From CAYVUI01 sp964454745 (GTDB taxonomy: Bacteria; Planctomycetota; Phycisphaerae; Sedimentisphaerales; Anaerohalosphaeraceae): a stretch of 22,411 nucleotides of DNA. The notes beneath the pieces were generated by a model. The model saw nothing but the letters and a program-made list of their open reading frames with translations. It did no database searches and had not been told where the DNA came from. How positions within the stretch are numbered: the stretch's first letter is position 1; the number at the start of each line of letters is the position of its first letter. Shown here piece by piece: positions 11,457-20,002 of the stretch. The stretch lies in NCBI GenBank assembly GCA_964454745.1, contig CAYVUI010000075.1:1-22411 (forward strand), written 5' to 3'. The position numbers were made by a program, and so were the translations under genes.

Positions 11457-13481
11457 TTATTCCATGCTCTCGGGGGACTGGTCCCAGTCGTTGGCGCGGA
11501 CGATCTCGACTTTAGCTTTGGGCACGGCGTCGAGGAAGTGTTTGCCGTAGCCGCGGCGGACGATGCGGGAATCGAGTACGACGATGATGCCCGAGTCGGT
11601 CTTGGTGCGGATCAGCCGGCCGAAGCCCTGCTTGAACTTGAGGATCGCGGTCGGCAGCTGGTAGTCGTAGAAGGGGTCCTGTCCGTTTTGCTTGAGGTGT
11701 TCGATGCGTCCGCTGGTCAGCGGGTGGTTGGGCACGGCAAAGGGCAGGCGGACGATGATGACGTTGGACAGTGCCTGGCCGGGGACATCCACACCCTGCC
11801 AGAAGCTGTCGGTGCCGAACAGGACACTGCGGTTGTCCTGGCGAAAGGTTTCGAGCAGCTCGCTGCGGTCCTGGCCGGCGCCCTGGCAGAGCAGGTCGAG
11901 GTCGTGCTGTGCCATCCAGGGGCCGAGAGTTTTGGCGAAATTGTTGAGCATGGAGTAGCTGGTAAACAGCACGAACGCACGCCCCTCGGTTTGGAGCAGG
12001 TATCTCTGTATCGCACGGCTGGCCATGGCCGAAAATTGTTCGTGGTTGGGTTCGGGCAGGTCCGCTTCGATATAGAGGGTGACCTGGCTGGAGTAGTCAA
12101 ACGGCGAGCCCAGCCGCAGGCCCTCGTATTCTTCAAGGCCGATACGCGAGGCAAAGAACTCGAAGCCCTGTTTCCCTTTCTCGCCCTGACAGCTCAGCGT
12201 GGCGCTGGTCGTGATCACGGAAGAAAACGGCTCAAAGAGCAGCCGCTTGATGTCCGGCCCGGGGTTGAGCGGCGCGCTTCGCAGGAGTACGCGTTTTTTA
12301 CGGCTAAAGGAGGTCTCGATCCAGTAGACGTGGTTTTCGCTGGGCTGGGTGAGGAAGTCGCGGACGGAAATCTCAAAGTCGCGGCAGCGTTCTACATAGC
12401 GGGAAATTTCGAGCTTGTCGTCGTCATCCTTGAGCCCTTTTTCCAGCCGGGCCAGTTCCAGCCGCAACTCGCGAAGCGGCCCGGAAAGGTTATCAGTCAC
12501 GCATTCTTTTTCCGCCCGGCCGTTGTGGGTTTTGGCGGTGTGGTCGTACCAGGCCTGGACCTGGGTGAAAAAAATCTTCGCCGATTCGCGGGCGTTTTTG
12601 AGCAGGCTCCTGGCATTTTTCGCGTCCTCCAGCCAGGCGAGCAGTCCCTTGCGCCGGCGGGGGTTGTACAGGTCGTTAAACAGGTAATCGAGCGCGAGGT
12701 TGCTGGCGGAGATGCCCAGGTGGTCCTCGGCGACATGCTCGATATTATGGGCCTCGTCAATGATAATCTCGCTGTATTCGGGCAGGAGCTTGTAGTTTTG
12801 ATCCTTGAGGACCAGGTCGCTAAACAGCAGCGCGTGGTTGGCGATAATCAGGTTGGCCGTTTCGAGCTTTCGGCGGGCCTTGCGGTAGAAGCAGTCCTGA
12901 AAATGTTTGCATCGCCGGCCGGGGCAGTTGCCGTGTTCGCTGCAAACGGTGTCCCACACCTTCATTGACGGGGCGTTTTTGAGGTCCGCGAGCGAACCGT
13001 CCTCGGTCGTCTGGGCCCAGAGCAGCAGGTTTTCGATCTCGGTGCCCATGTCGGAAAACAGGAATTTCTGTTTGGTGCGGGCGTAGTTGAGTCGCCGCAG
13101 GCACAGGTAGTTGCTTCGTCCCTTGGCCAGGCAGGCATTGACGGGGATGTCGAGCGTTTGCTGCAGCAGGGGGATGTCTTTTTGCATGAGCTGCTGCTGG
13201 AGGTTAATGGTAAACGTCGAGACGAGGATGCGGCCCTGATCCCGCTGGAGCTTCTTGACCGCGGGGACCAGGTAAGCAAAGCTTTTGCCCACACCGGTGC
13301 CGGCCTCGACGGCGAGATGGTGTTTCTTTTCGAGCGAAACGGCCACGGCCTGGGCCATCTGGAGCTGCTCGGGGCGTGTCTCAAAGCCGGGCAGCTTCTG
13401 TGCGAGCGTGCCGGAAGAGCCGAGGATGTCGTTGACAAACGTTCGCGGATCTCTCGGCGGCTGGGGCAGTGTAATGAGCAT
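11457..13481 (-). CDS. dinG: DinG/XPD-family ATP-dependent DNA helicase
   Basis: A 674-residue superfamily 2 helicase of the DinG/Rad3 type, a 5'-3' DNA helicase linked to replication and repair. Seen: Walker A G-T-G-V-G-K-S (61-67), D-E-A-H (242-245), and an S-A-T-L-S motif in the second half. Motifs F-W-Q-G-V-D-V-P-G and R-L-P-F-A-V-P follow, then the C-terminal G-F-G-R-L-I-R-T. The iron-sulfur ligands are present: C127 in G-R-S-N-Y-L-C and C186, C191, C197 with the 5- and 6-residue spacing found in DinG, so a 4Fe-4S cluster is expected. No exonuclease domain is fused. The start is 9 bp after the stop of the TPR gene, pointing to co-transcription as last gene of the ispA-dxs-nadK run. The Shine-Dalgarno is weak (AAAGACTGCA). 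Confidence 0.93.
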   Translation of the reverse strand: MLITLPQPPRDPRTFVNDILGSSGTLAQKLPGFETRPEQLQMAQAVAVSLEKKHHLAVEAGTGVGKSFAYLVPAVKKLQRDQGRILVSTFTINLQQQLMQKDIPLLQQTLDIPVNACLAKGRSNYLCLRRLNYARTKQKFLFSDMGTEIENLLLWAQTTEDGSLADLKNAPSMKVWDTVCSEHGNCPGRRCKHFQDCFYRKARRKLETANLIIANHALLFSDLVLKDQNYKLLPEYSEIIIDEAHNIEHVAEDHLGISASNLALDYLFNDLYNPRRRKGLLAWLEDAKNARSLLKNARESAKIFFTQVQAWYDHTAKTHNGRAEKECVTDNLSGPLRELRLELARLEKGLKDDDDKLEISRYVERCRDFEISVRDFLTQPSENHVYWIETSFSRKKRVLLRSAPLNPGPDIKRLLFEPFSSVITTSATLSCQGEKGKQGFEFFASRIGLEEYEGLRLGSPFDYSSQVTLYIEADLPEPNHEQFSAMASRAIQRYLLQTEGRAFVLFTSYSMLNNFAKTLGPWMAQHDLDLLCQGAGQDRSELLETFRQDNRSVLFGTDSFWQGVDVPGQALSNVIIVRLPFAVPNHPLTSGRIEHLKQNGQDPFYDYQLPTAILKFKQGFGRLIRTKTDSGIIVVLDSRIVRRGYGKHFLDAVPKAKVEIVRANDWDQSPESME

Positions 13482-13490
13482 TGCAGTCTT

Positions 13491-15059
13491 TTAGAACGGC
13501 GAATCGCTGATCGTTTTGTCGATCACCTGTTTGAGCTTCATCAGTTCGGGCGAATCTTCCATTTTTTCGCCCGCAATGGTCACCGCTGCCTGGGCCTGTT
13601 CGAGCTTGTTCGAGGTATACAGCACGTAGGACGAAAGCAGGGCCAGCTCGGGCGCCCGGGTTCGGTTGGTCCAGTTGGTCAGGTCTACGACGCGGTTGTC
13701 GTAGGTGTCGCGACTGCCGAGAATCTCGACAAGGTCCACCTGCTGCAGGGCTTTGTCCGGGTCGATTGCGATTGCCTTCTGGAGGTAGTAGGCACTGCTC
13801 ATGTACTCGCCCGCGGCAAAGAGGGCATGTGAGCGGCCCAGCAGCGTATCGGCCTGGTCGGCCTTGTAGAAGTCGGCGACTACGAAGGCATCGGCGGCCT
13901 TGTAGTACAGCTTGTCGCGAAGGTACTGCCGGCCGGCCTTGATGTACTGCTGATACTTGTATTCCATGTGCTCCTCGAAGGTTCTTCCATCGCGGAGCTT
14001 CTGGGCCTGTTTGTGAGAAAAATCGGGTCCGGCTTCGGTTTCAGCCTCCTGGGTCTCGCCGGTCTTTTGATCCTGCTTTTGCTGCCGCTGGTTCTGGAAG
14101 CGGTTGAGCAGCGAATCGTCTTTCTCGAGTTCCTGCTGTTCCTGGAGTTTGTCTTCCTCGGTTTTCGGATCGATACGGTCGATTTCCTTTTGCAGCTCCT
14201 CTTCGAGGTTCAGCAGCGGATCGGTTGCATCACGTTTTTCAACTGGAGTTTTTTCCTCAAGTTCGTCCTCGACCTTGTCCTCCAGCAGGTCCATATCTTC
14301 CGGCGTTACCGGTTCCACGGGCCGGTCTACGTATTCCTCAAGAATGTGGGTATATTCGGATTCATCTTTGGGTTCAACGGCTTGGGTCTCTTCGAGCTTC
14401 TCGGTCTCGAGTTCAGGTTGGACCGTCTGTTCGATGTAGTCCTGGATGCGCGAAGGAGAAGAAGAAAGCGGCCTTCTTCTTGACGGGACCAGGGCTTTGA
14501 ACAGGTCATCCTGGATTCGCCGGTACGCATCGTCAGCAGAGAGTGACTGCTGCAAGGGCCGCGAGGCGCTCAGCCCCGTACGGTAATCGCGCGAAGGGAT
14601 CGCATACGTCGGTTGATTGTCACGGGTGGTATAGGCGGATGTCTGCGGGGGGATGTAATACGATTGGGTCTGGCGAGTGCTGCGGTAGCCGTACAGGTTC
14701 GAGGTCGTTCTCCGCATGAAGTCGCTAAGCGGAGTATAGATCTCGGCAATGTCGCCTGTCTCGTACTGCGGGATGGCGGACAATGAATCGCCCCCGTAGA
14801 GGAAGGAGCTGTCATAGTTGCCGAATATCCGGTTGCGGATCAAAAAATCGGATTCGCTGATCCGGCTGGGGATGGTATGACTGCCGTAGGCTGAAGGTGG
14901 TGTCGTCGGCGATCCACTGCCCGAGGGCGGGGTGGTAACGGACCGATTGCCTGCTGCCGGGGTCGTGGGAGAGGTCACCGCCGGATTTCGGTAATCCTGT
15001 GCGAATAAAACAGGGCAAATGAGTAATACAACAACGGAATATAGCGAAAAGCGTTTCAT
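13491..15059 (-). CDS. Secreted TPR-repeat protein with disordered N-terminal half
   Basis: A 522-residue protein. The start at ATG 15059 is preferred over TTG at 15071 because TGAGG lies at proper distance before it. Signal peptide about 1-21 (M-K-R-F-S-L-Y-S-V-V-V-L-L-I-C-P-V-L-F-A). Residues about 25-200 are rich in Ser, Thr, Pro, Tyr and Arg. A highly acidic, Gln/Glu/Lys-rich segment (about 215-345) follows, likely disordered or coiled coil. The last 160 residues form tetratricopeptide-like helix pairs (Y-L-R-D-K-L-Y-Y-K-A-A-D-A-F, A-L-F-A-A-G-E-Y-M-S-S-A-Y-Y-L-Q-K-A-I-A-I-D-P-D). It probably scaffolds other envelope proteins (inference); no enzymatic domain. It sits between nadK (36 bp) and dinG (9 bp) on one transcript. 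Confidence 0.8.
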   Translation of the reverse strand: MKRFSLYSVVVLLICPVLFAQDYRNPAVTSPTTPAAGNRSVTTPPSGSGSPTTPPSAYGSHTIPSRISESDFLIRNRIFGNYDSSFLYGGDSLSAIPQYETGDIAEIYTPLSDFMRRTTSNLYGYRSTRQTQSYYIPPQTSAYTTRDNQPTYAIPSRDYRTGLSASRPLQQSLSADDAYRRIQDDLFKALVPSRRRPLSSSPSRIQDYIEQTVQPELETEKLEETQAVEPKDESEYTHILEEYVDRPVEPVTPEDMDLLEDKVEDELEEKTPVEKRDATDPLLNLEEELQKEIDRIDPKTEEDKLQEQQELEKDDSLLNRFQNQRQQKQDQKTGETQEAETEAGPDFSHKQAQKLRDGRTFEEHMEYKYQQYIKAGRQYLRDKLYYKAADAFVVADFYKADQADTLLGRSHALFAAGEYMSSAYYLQKAIAIDPDKALQQVDLVEILGSRDTYDNRVVDLTNWTNRTRAPELALLSSYVLYTSNKLEQAQAAVTIAGEKMEDSPELMKLKQVIDKTISDSPF

Positions 15060-15095
15060 AATCGACCTCAATAAATGTGAATCGAATTTTCTCTT

Positions 15096-15959
15096 TTACG
15101 GCTCTTCTTTCATTATATTATATTTCGGCTTGGTTGCCCAGCTTAATTTTGACGCAAGAGTATCCCACTGGGTTCTCATAGGATTATTTACGACGAGAAA
15201 CGATCCAGGGTCTTTTTTAATTGCGATTTTGTCATTTTGGGCCAGGGTTCTTGCGACCTGACCGTCGAGGATAATTTGTGTGCCGGGATTGACGCGGACC
15301 GGTTCGATATCGATGAGATTATCGGCATTGATCACAATGGGCCGGAAACTGAGCGAATGCGGGCACAGCGGTGTAATCACCATGGCCGAGAGGTTCGCCG
15401 AGAGGATGGGTCCGCCCGCCGAGAGGTTATAGGCCGTTGAACCGGTGGGGGTGGAGATAATCAGGCCGTCGCCCACGCAGTCTGCCAGGGGCTGTTTTTT
15501 GACCGCAATTTTCAGGTCCACCATGTTAAACGGAGCTCCCGCGGCGATTACGACGTCATTGATCGCGGTTGTAGAGAAGATTTCGCCGTTTTGATGGGTG
15601 ATCTCGCAGTTTAGGATCATTCGCTTTTCAACGATGGGGTCCGCGGTGACCTGTTCGAAGAGGGACTGGGCCTCCTGCGGGGAAAATTCCGCGAGGAAGC
15701 CGAGTTTGCCTACATTGACACCGATCACAGGCACGTTGGTTTCGGCCAGGTCGCGTGCTGCGGAGAGGATGGTGCCGTCTCCGCCGAACACGACGGCAAA
15801 ATCCGCCTTTTTCAAAGTCTCCAGCGGGCAGTTTCCACGGAAGCAGTTGGAGATGATCTGTGCCTTGTCCTTGACGAATTCGACGAACTGCTGCATGGCC
15901 TCGGTAGCGTATTGGCGGTTTGGGTCGCCGAAAATGATGATGCCTGGTTTGTGCTTCAT
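15096..15959 (-). CDS. nadK: NAD kinase
   Basis: A 287-residue NAD kinase, which phosphorylates NAD to NADP in the cytoplasm. Signature motifs: G-G-D-G-T (59-63), the N-D-V-V-I segment, and G-D-G-L-I-I-S-T-P-T-G-S-T-A-Y-N-L-S-A-G-G-P-I, the second family motif. P-V-I-G-V-N-V-G-K-L-G-F-L-A-E-F also matches. The start M-K-H-K-P-G is chosen because GAGGAGA lies directly before it. A frame extended nine residues upstream would overlap the end of dxs. It is separated from dxs by 7 bp, with its ribosome-binding site overlapping the dxs stop, so the two are tightly coupled. The coupling makes sense because the step after Dxs (Dxr) uses NADPH. Confidence 0.95.
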   Translation of the reverse strand: MKHKPGIIIFGDPNRQYATEAMQQFVEFVKDKAQIISNCFRGNCPLETLKKADFAVVFGGDGTILSAARDLAETNVPVIGVNVGKLGFLAEFSPQEAQSLFEQVTADPIVEKRMILNCEITHQNGEIFSTTAINDVVIAAGAPFNMVDLKIAVKKQPLADCVGDGLIISTPTGSTAYNLSAGGPILSANLSAMVITPLCPHSLSFRPIVINADNLIDIEPVRVNPGTQIILDGQVARTLAQNDKIAIKKDPGSFLVVNNPMRTQWDTLASKLSWATKPKYNIMKEEP

Positions 15960-15966
15960 GGTCTCC

Positions 15967-17898
15967 TCAGCAGATGTCCTCGACATGAGGTTTGGAAAAC
16001 TGGTTCACGCTCTCTGTGACGAGTAAGCGGATTTTTTCGGGCGAGAGCCCGGCGTCGTCAAGCTGGGCTTTACGGGTATCGTGGCGGATATAACTGTGGC
16101 CCAGCGAAAGCGGAATGATCCGGCCGGGCATGTGGATGCGGTTGGGGTTTTGTGCCTGGCAGGTGCACCAGGCCTCCATCAGGGCCGAACCGAACCCGCA
16201 CGGCAGGAAGTGATCTTCCAGCGTGATCAGGGTTTTGCCTGCGGCGAGCATTTCGACCAGGACCGGGTCGATGGGCTTGACAAAGCGGGCATTGAAAACA
16301 TCAGCCTGGATGTTCTCGGCTTCAAGCAGTTCCGCAGCCTGGTGCGCGTTGATCGTCATCGAACCCAGCGAAACAAGAACAATGTCGGCATCGGTGTGTT
16401 TGAGCCAGATGCCTTTACCGAGCTCATACGGCTGGGCGAACATTTCTTCAAGCCGGGTATCCCGGGTTACGACGTCCCTTGGGTAGCGAACGGAAATGGG
16501 CCTGCCACAATCGGCGGCAAACTTCAGGGCGGCTTTGAGGTCGGCCTCTGACGCCGGCGCCGTGAGGAGCATATTGGGCAGCGACCGGAGAAAGCCGATG
16601 TCCAGGGTGCCGTGATGGGTCGGGCCATCGCTTCCGACCAGCCCTGCGCGGTCCACACAGAAGATCACCGGCAAATTCTGGAGGTCCACTTCCTGGAAAA
16701 TATGGTCGTAGGACCGCTGGAGGAAGGTCGAGTAGATGCAGACGAAGGGCTTTTGGCCCTGTTTGGCCATTCCGGCGGCGATATCCACGGCGACGCCTTC
16801 GGCAATGCCGACGTCGAAATAGCGGTCCGGGAATTGTTCGCGGAAGCGGATCAGGCCGGTGCCGTCCGGCATGGCGGCGGTAATCGTGCAGATTCGGTCG
16901 TCCTGGTCGGCCAGGTCCACCAGTGCATCGGAAAACGACGCGGTAAACGAGCGGTCCGAGGCAACAAAGCTTGCCTTGGTGCCGTTGATCTCGAACGGGC
17001 CGGTAGAGTGGAATTTTCGCGGGTTGTCGTCAGCGGGCTCGAAGCCGTGGCCTTTTTTCGTATATACGTGCAGGATAGCGGGGGTGTTGAGTTTCTCCAG
17101 CGCATCGAACAGTTCGACGAGCGTGCCGACGTCGTGGCCGTCTACCGGGCCGAAGTAGGGGATGTTCAGGCTCTCGAACAGGCGGCTTCGCGTCAGGGCC
17201 ATGCGGAGGGTTTTCTTGAAGCTCTCGAGCGCGTGGTCCATGTGAGTGCCGATCAGCGGCATGTGGGTCAGGATGTTATGCGTGGTCTTGCGGAGGTCTT
17301 CGTAGGTGTGGTTGAGGCGGACCTTGGCGAGAAATTCGGCGATTGCGCCCTTGGTTACGTCGATGGCCATGGAGTTGTCGTTGAGGACGATGAGCATCTG
17401 GCGTTTGACCAGGCCCAGGTTGTTCAGTGCCTCAAAGCTGGTGCCGTTGACGATGCTTGCATCCCCGACGACGGCGACGATTTTTTCGTCTGATTTTTTC
17501 TGCTGGGCGCCCAGGGCCATGCCCAGGGCTGTGGCGATGGCTGTACCCGCATGGCCGACTGTGAAACGGTCGTAATCGCTCTCGACCGGGTTGGGAAAAC
17601 CGCTGATGCCCCCGACGGTACGCAGTTTTTCAAACAGGTGCTTTCGGCCGGTCAGGATCTTGTGGGCGTAGCACTGGTGGCCGACGTCCCAGAGCAGGTG
17701 ATCGGTCTTGAAGTCAAACACGCGGTGCAGGGCAAGGGTCAGCTCGATGACGCCGAGGTTGCTGGCCAGGTGTCCGCCGGTCTGTGATACGCTGTGGGTG
17801 ATAAACTCGCGCATCTGCTCGGTGAGCTGCTCGAGTTGTTCGGTCGTCAGAGATTGCAGGTCTTTGGGGCTGTCTATCGAATCAAAAATATTTCCCAT
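15967..17898 (-). CDS. dxs: 1-deoxy-D-xylulose-5-phosphate synthase
   Basis: A 643-residue thiamine-diphosphate enzyme that condenses pyruvate and glyceraldehyde 3-phosphate, the first step of the MEP isoprenoid pathway. Seen: G-G-H-L-A-S-N-L-G-V-I-E-L-T near 42, W-D-V-G-H-Q near 70-75, and the ThDP motif G-D-A-S (145-148) through N-D-N (173-175). The pyrimidine-domain segment D-R-A-G-L-V-G-S-D-G-P-T-H-H-G is also present. G-D-A replaces the common G-D-G; I have seen this form in planctomycete sequences. The start M-G-N-I-F-D-S-I-D is preferred over 17973, since AAGGACACA precedes it and the longer form would overlap the aldo/keto reductase. It lies 46 bp downstream of the reductase gene and directly before nadK. 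Confidence 0.95.
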   Translation of the reverse strand: MGNIFDSIDSPKDLQSLTTEQLEQLTEQMREFITHSVSQTGGHLASNLGVIELTLALHRVFDFKTDHLLWDVGHQCYAHKILTGRKHLFEKLRTVGGISGFPNPVESDYDRFTVGHAGTAIATALGMALGAQQKKSDEKIVAVVGDASIVNGTSFEALNNLGLVKRQMLIVLNDNSMAIDVTKGAIAEFLAKVRLNHTYEDLRKTTHNILTHMPLIGTHMDHALESFKKTLRMALTRSRLFESLNIPYFGPVDGHDVGTLVELFDALEKLNTPAILHVYTKKGHGFEPADDNPRKFHSTGPFEINGTKASFVASDRSFTASFSDALVDLADQDDRICTITAAMPDGTGLIRFREQFPDRYFDVGIAEGVAVDIAAGMAKQGQKPFVCIYSTFLQRSYDHIFQEVDLQNLPVIFCVDRAGLVGSDGPTHHGTLDIGFLRSLPNMLLTAPASEADLKAALKFAADCGRPISVRYPRDVVTRDTRLEEMFAQPYELGKGIWLKHTDADIVLVSLGSMTINAHQAAELLEAENIQADVFNARFVKPIDPVLVEMLAAGKTLITLEDHFLPCGFGSALMEAWCTCQAQNPNRIHMPGRIIPLSLGHSYIRHDTRKAQLDDAGLSPEKIRLLVTESVNQFSKPHVEDIC

Positions 17899-17944
17899 TG
17901 TGTCCTTATTACTCAGAGGCACGGATATTGTTCTGTTTATTTTC

Positions 17945-18913
17945 TTATGCTGTCGCGGTAAAGATCGGATCAAGTTCCTGGGCCATGGCCTGGAGTTTCT
18001 GCTCTTCTTCCATCGTCAGCGAGTTGATATTCATGGCGATATCGATCGCGCGGAAGAACAGGTCCCCGACACCGGGCGGCACGATGGCGGTTGTCGGCTT
18101 GGAAAGGGTGAATTTCATGGCCAGTTCCATCTTGTCGCGGTCGGTCAGCGGTTCGTACCAGGTATTGGGGTAGTTTTCGCGTTCGGGATGGTTTTCAGGC
18201 CATTTCTGTTTTGCCGTGGATTTGAGCGCAAGAATGGCCATGCCCTTTTCCGCGGCTTTTTCCACGACCTTGTGGCCGAATCCGCCCTTGTACCAGGTGC
18301 AGAAGTTGACCGGGAACAGGACAGAGTCGAAATCGTACTCGTTCATCGCCGCCAGGGCCGCTTCTTCGCTGTGGGCCGAGAAGCCCAGGTGCCTGACGAT
18401 GCCCTGTTTCTTCGCTTCGAGGAAGACTTCCATGCACCCGCCCTTGGCAAAAGCCTGGTGGACGTCCTTGTCGACATCGGTAATGGCGTGAAGCTGGTAG
18501 AGGTCCAGGTGGTCGGTCCGCAGGTTCTTGAGGGATTGTTCGAGTTCCTTTTGTGCCCCGTTCTTTTTGCGTTTTCCGGTTTTGCAGGCCAGGAAGCAGT
18601 CTTTCCGGTAGGGTTCGAGTGCGGGTCCGAGTTTCTCTTCCGCGTCTCCGTAGGCCGGGGCGACGTCGAAGTAGTTACAGCCCTTTTCGACGGCCTGTGC
18701 GACCGCGCGTGCGGCGTATTCGGGCTCCTGGTCTTTGACGACGATTGCGCCGAATCCGACGATGGAAAGATTAACTCCCTTGTCGCCGTAAGGGCGAACG
18801 GGCAGTTTGGGTGCGTTGGAAGATGCGTTCATATCTTTCTGCGAAATGGGTTTGGCCATGCCGAGTACTCCCATAGTCATAACGGATTGTTTGATAAATT
18901 CTCTTCGTTTCAT
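17945..18913 (-). CDS. Aldo/keto reductase with twin-arginine-like signal
   Basis: A 322-residue NAD(P)H-dependent oxidoreductase. The N-terminus M-K-R-R-E-F-I-K-Q-S followed by a hydrophobic stretch resembles a Tat signal, suggesting export in folded form with cofactor. The hydrophobic part (V-M-T-M-G-V-L-G-M-A) is short and lacks an A-x-A site. The catalytic tetrad is complete: D83, Y88 (F-D-V-A-P-A-Y-G-D), K111 and H142 (Y-Q-L-H-A). The rest is a TIM barrel of the usual length. Substrate unknown. It lies between ispA (11 bp upstream) and dxs (46 bp downstream), with AGGAG at good distance. Position in an isoprenoid operon is suggestive, but an exported enzyme would not act on MEP intermediates, so it may be a passenger. 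Confidence 0.88.
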   Translation of the reverse strand: MKRREFIKQSVMTMGVLGMAKPISQKDMNASSNAPKLPVRPYGDKGVNLSIVGFGAIVVKDQEPEYAARAVAQAVEKGCNYFDVAPAYGDAEEKLGPALEPYRKDCFLACKTGKRKKNGAQKELEQSLKNLRTDHLDLYQLHAITDVDKDVHQAFAKGGCMEVFLEAKKQGIVRHLGFSAHSEEAALAAMNEYDFDSVLFPVNFCTWYKGGFGHKVVEKAAEKGMAILALKSTAKQKWPENHPERENYPNTWYEPLTDRDKMELAMKFTLSKPTTAIVPPGVGDLFFRAIDIAMNINSLTMEEEQKLQAMAQELDPIFTATA

Positions 18914-18924
18914 TTTACGTTCTC

Positions 18925-19830
18925 CTATTTTGTACGTTCCAGCAGAGCAAAAGCGAGTTGTCTGAGGATATCGGCCCGGCTGTCAAAGGATGAAAGGGTG
19001 TTGACGGCCCGCTTAGCCAGGTCCGCTGCGATTTGCCTGGATTTTTCGATTCCGTACAGGGCGGGATAAGTCATTTTTCCCGCGGCCTGATCCTTGCCGG
19101 GGGTTTTGCCCAGTTCCTCCGCGTTGGAGGAGACATCGAGGATGTCGTCGGCGACCTGGAAACCCAGGCCGATATACATTCCAAAATCGTGCAGGGCTTT
19201 TTGCTGCATGTCATCTGCGTTTCCGCAAACGGCGCCCATCTCGGAGGCGGCGGCGAACATTTTGGCGGTTTTGTCCCTGTGGATGGATTCAAGCATTTCC
19301 GGACTTGGCTCGGTGTTTTCCGCGTCAAGATCGGCCTGCTGGCCTGCGACCATCCCGCAGGGCCCCGCGGCCCGGGCCAGGATGCCGACAAGCTGCGCCG
19401 ACATTTTTGCGTCCGGGATTCTGGATGCAAGTATCTCGAATGCGTAGGTCAGCAGCGCGTCGCCGGTGAGGATGGCGGTCGCCTCGCCGAAGACTTTATG
19501 GCAGGTTGGCTTGCCGCGGCGAAGGTCATCGTCGTCCATCGCGGGCAGATCGTCGTGGATCAGTGAATAGGTATGCACCAGCTCGACGGCGGCCGCTGCG
19601 TTTTTCGCTGAATCGTTGACGTTTGTGTCAATGACCTGGCAGGCCCAAAGCAGCATCGCAGCCCGGATGCGCTTACCCGGGGATTCAACCGTGTATGTCA
19701 TCGCCGACCGCAGGGAGTCCGGCAGGTTGCGGACCTGGTCCATCAGCTCCGAGAGCCGGGCATTGACGACCTGGGCGGTCTCTTTCAAGGCGGCCTTGAA
19801 ATCTAATTGTACAGATTCGGTTTCGGGCAT
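18925..19830 (-). CDS. ispA: Polyprenyl (farnesyl/geranylgeranyl) diphosphate synthase
   Basis: A 301-residue short-chain trans-prenyltransferase that adds IPP to DMAPP/GPP to make FPP or GGPP. Seen: G-K-R-I-R near 52-56, the first aspartate-rich motif D-D-L-P-A-M-D-D-D-D (93-102) followed by L-R-R-G-K-P-T-C-H, and Q-Q-A-D-L-D near 164-169. The second aspartate-rich motif D-D-I-L-D (228-232) precedes G-K-T-P-G-K-D. The insertion of two residues in the first motif (DDxxxxD) is the bacterial type; the chain length of the product cannot be read with certainty. The start is supported by GGAAAG before ATG. It is first gene of the minus-strand operon and is divergent from miaA, which also consumes DMAPP. 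Confidence 0.92.
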   Translation of the reverse strand: MPETESVQLDFKAALKETAQVVNARLSELMDQVRNLPDSLRSAMTYTVESPGKRIRAAMLLWACQVIDTNVNDSAKNAAAAVELVHTYSLIHDDLPAMDDDDLRRGKPTCHKVFGEATAILTGDALLTYAFEILASRIPDAKMSAQLVGILARAAGPCGMVAGQQADLDAENTEPSPEMLESIHRDKTAKMFAAASEMGAVCGNADDMQQKALHDFGMYIGLGFQVADDILDVSSNAEELGKTPGKDQAAGKMTYPALYGIEKSRQIAADLAKRAVNTLSSFDSRADILRQLAFALLERTK

Positions 19831-19866
19831 TTTCTTTCCATTGCCGGCGATACAGATTTATTCTTT

Positions 19867-19895
19867 TTGAGGTTCACAGGTTTCTATTATATACT
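19867..19895 (+). promoter_or_regulatory. Promoter for miaA
   Basis: TTGAGG (19867-19872), a 17-base spacer and TATACT (19890-19895). Transcription should begin near 19902. That excludes the longest miaA frame (TTG at 19898) and leaves the starts at 19964 or 20003. It overlaps the -10 of the opposing ispA promoter. Confidence 0.5.
19886..19891 (-). promoter_or_regulatory. -10 element for the ispA operon
   Basis: On the minus strand a perfect TATAAT, about 55 bases before the ispA ATG. The -35 region is poor (TTAGAC at 17-base spacing). It overlaps the miaA -10, so the two promoters would compete for RNA polymerase. Confidence 0.45.
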
Positions 19896-20002
19896 TTTTG
19901 GGTGTTTCGTCTAAACAAAACCTTGCTTTTCAAGGTATAAGCTGGCAAAAATGGGCCTTTTGGATGTGTTCAGGGCCTTCATTGGAAGACTGCATCGGGA
20001 TC

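Noticed and set aside
11538..12968. Long open frame (476 codons) on the plus strand opposite dinG
   Set aside because: It is a shadow of the GC-rich dinG gene: no ribosome-binding site, no recognisable domain, biased composition.
16612..17493. Open frame opposite dxs
   Set aside because: Antisense of conserved Dxs coding sequence; no start signals.
17708..19069. Long open frame (453 codons) on the plus strand across dxs, the reductase and ispA
   Set aside because: It spans three well-supported genes on the other strand and has no family features.
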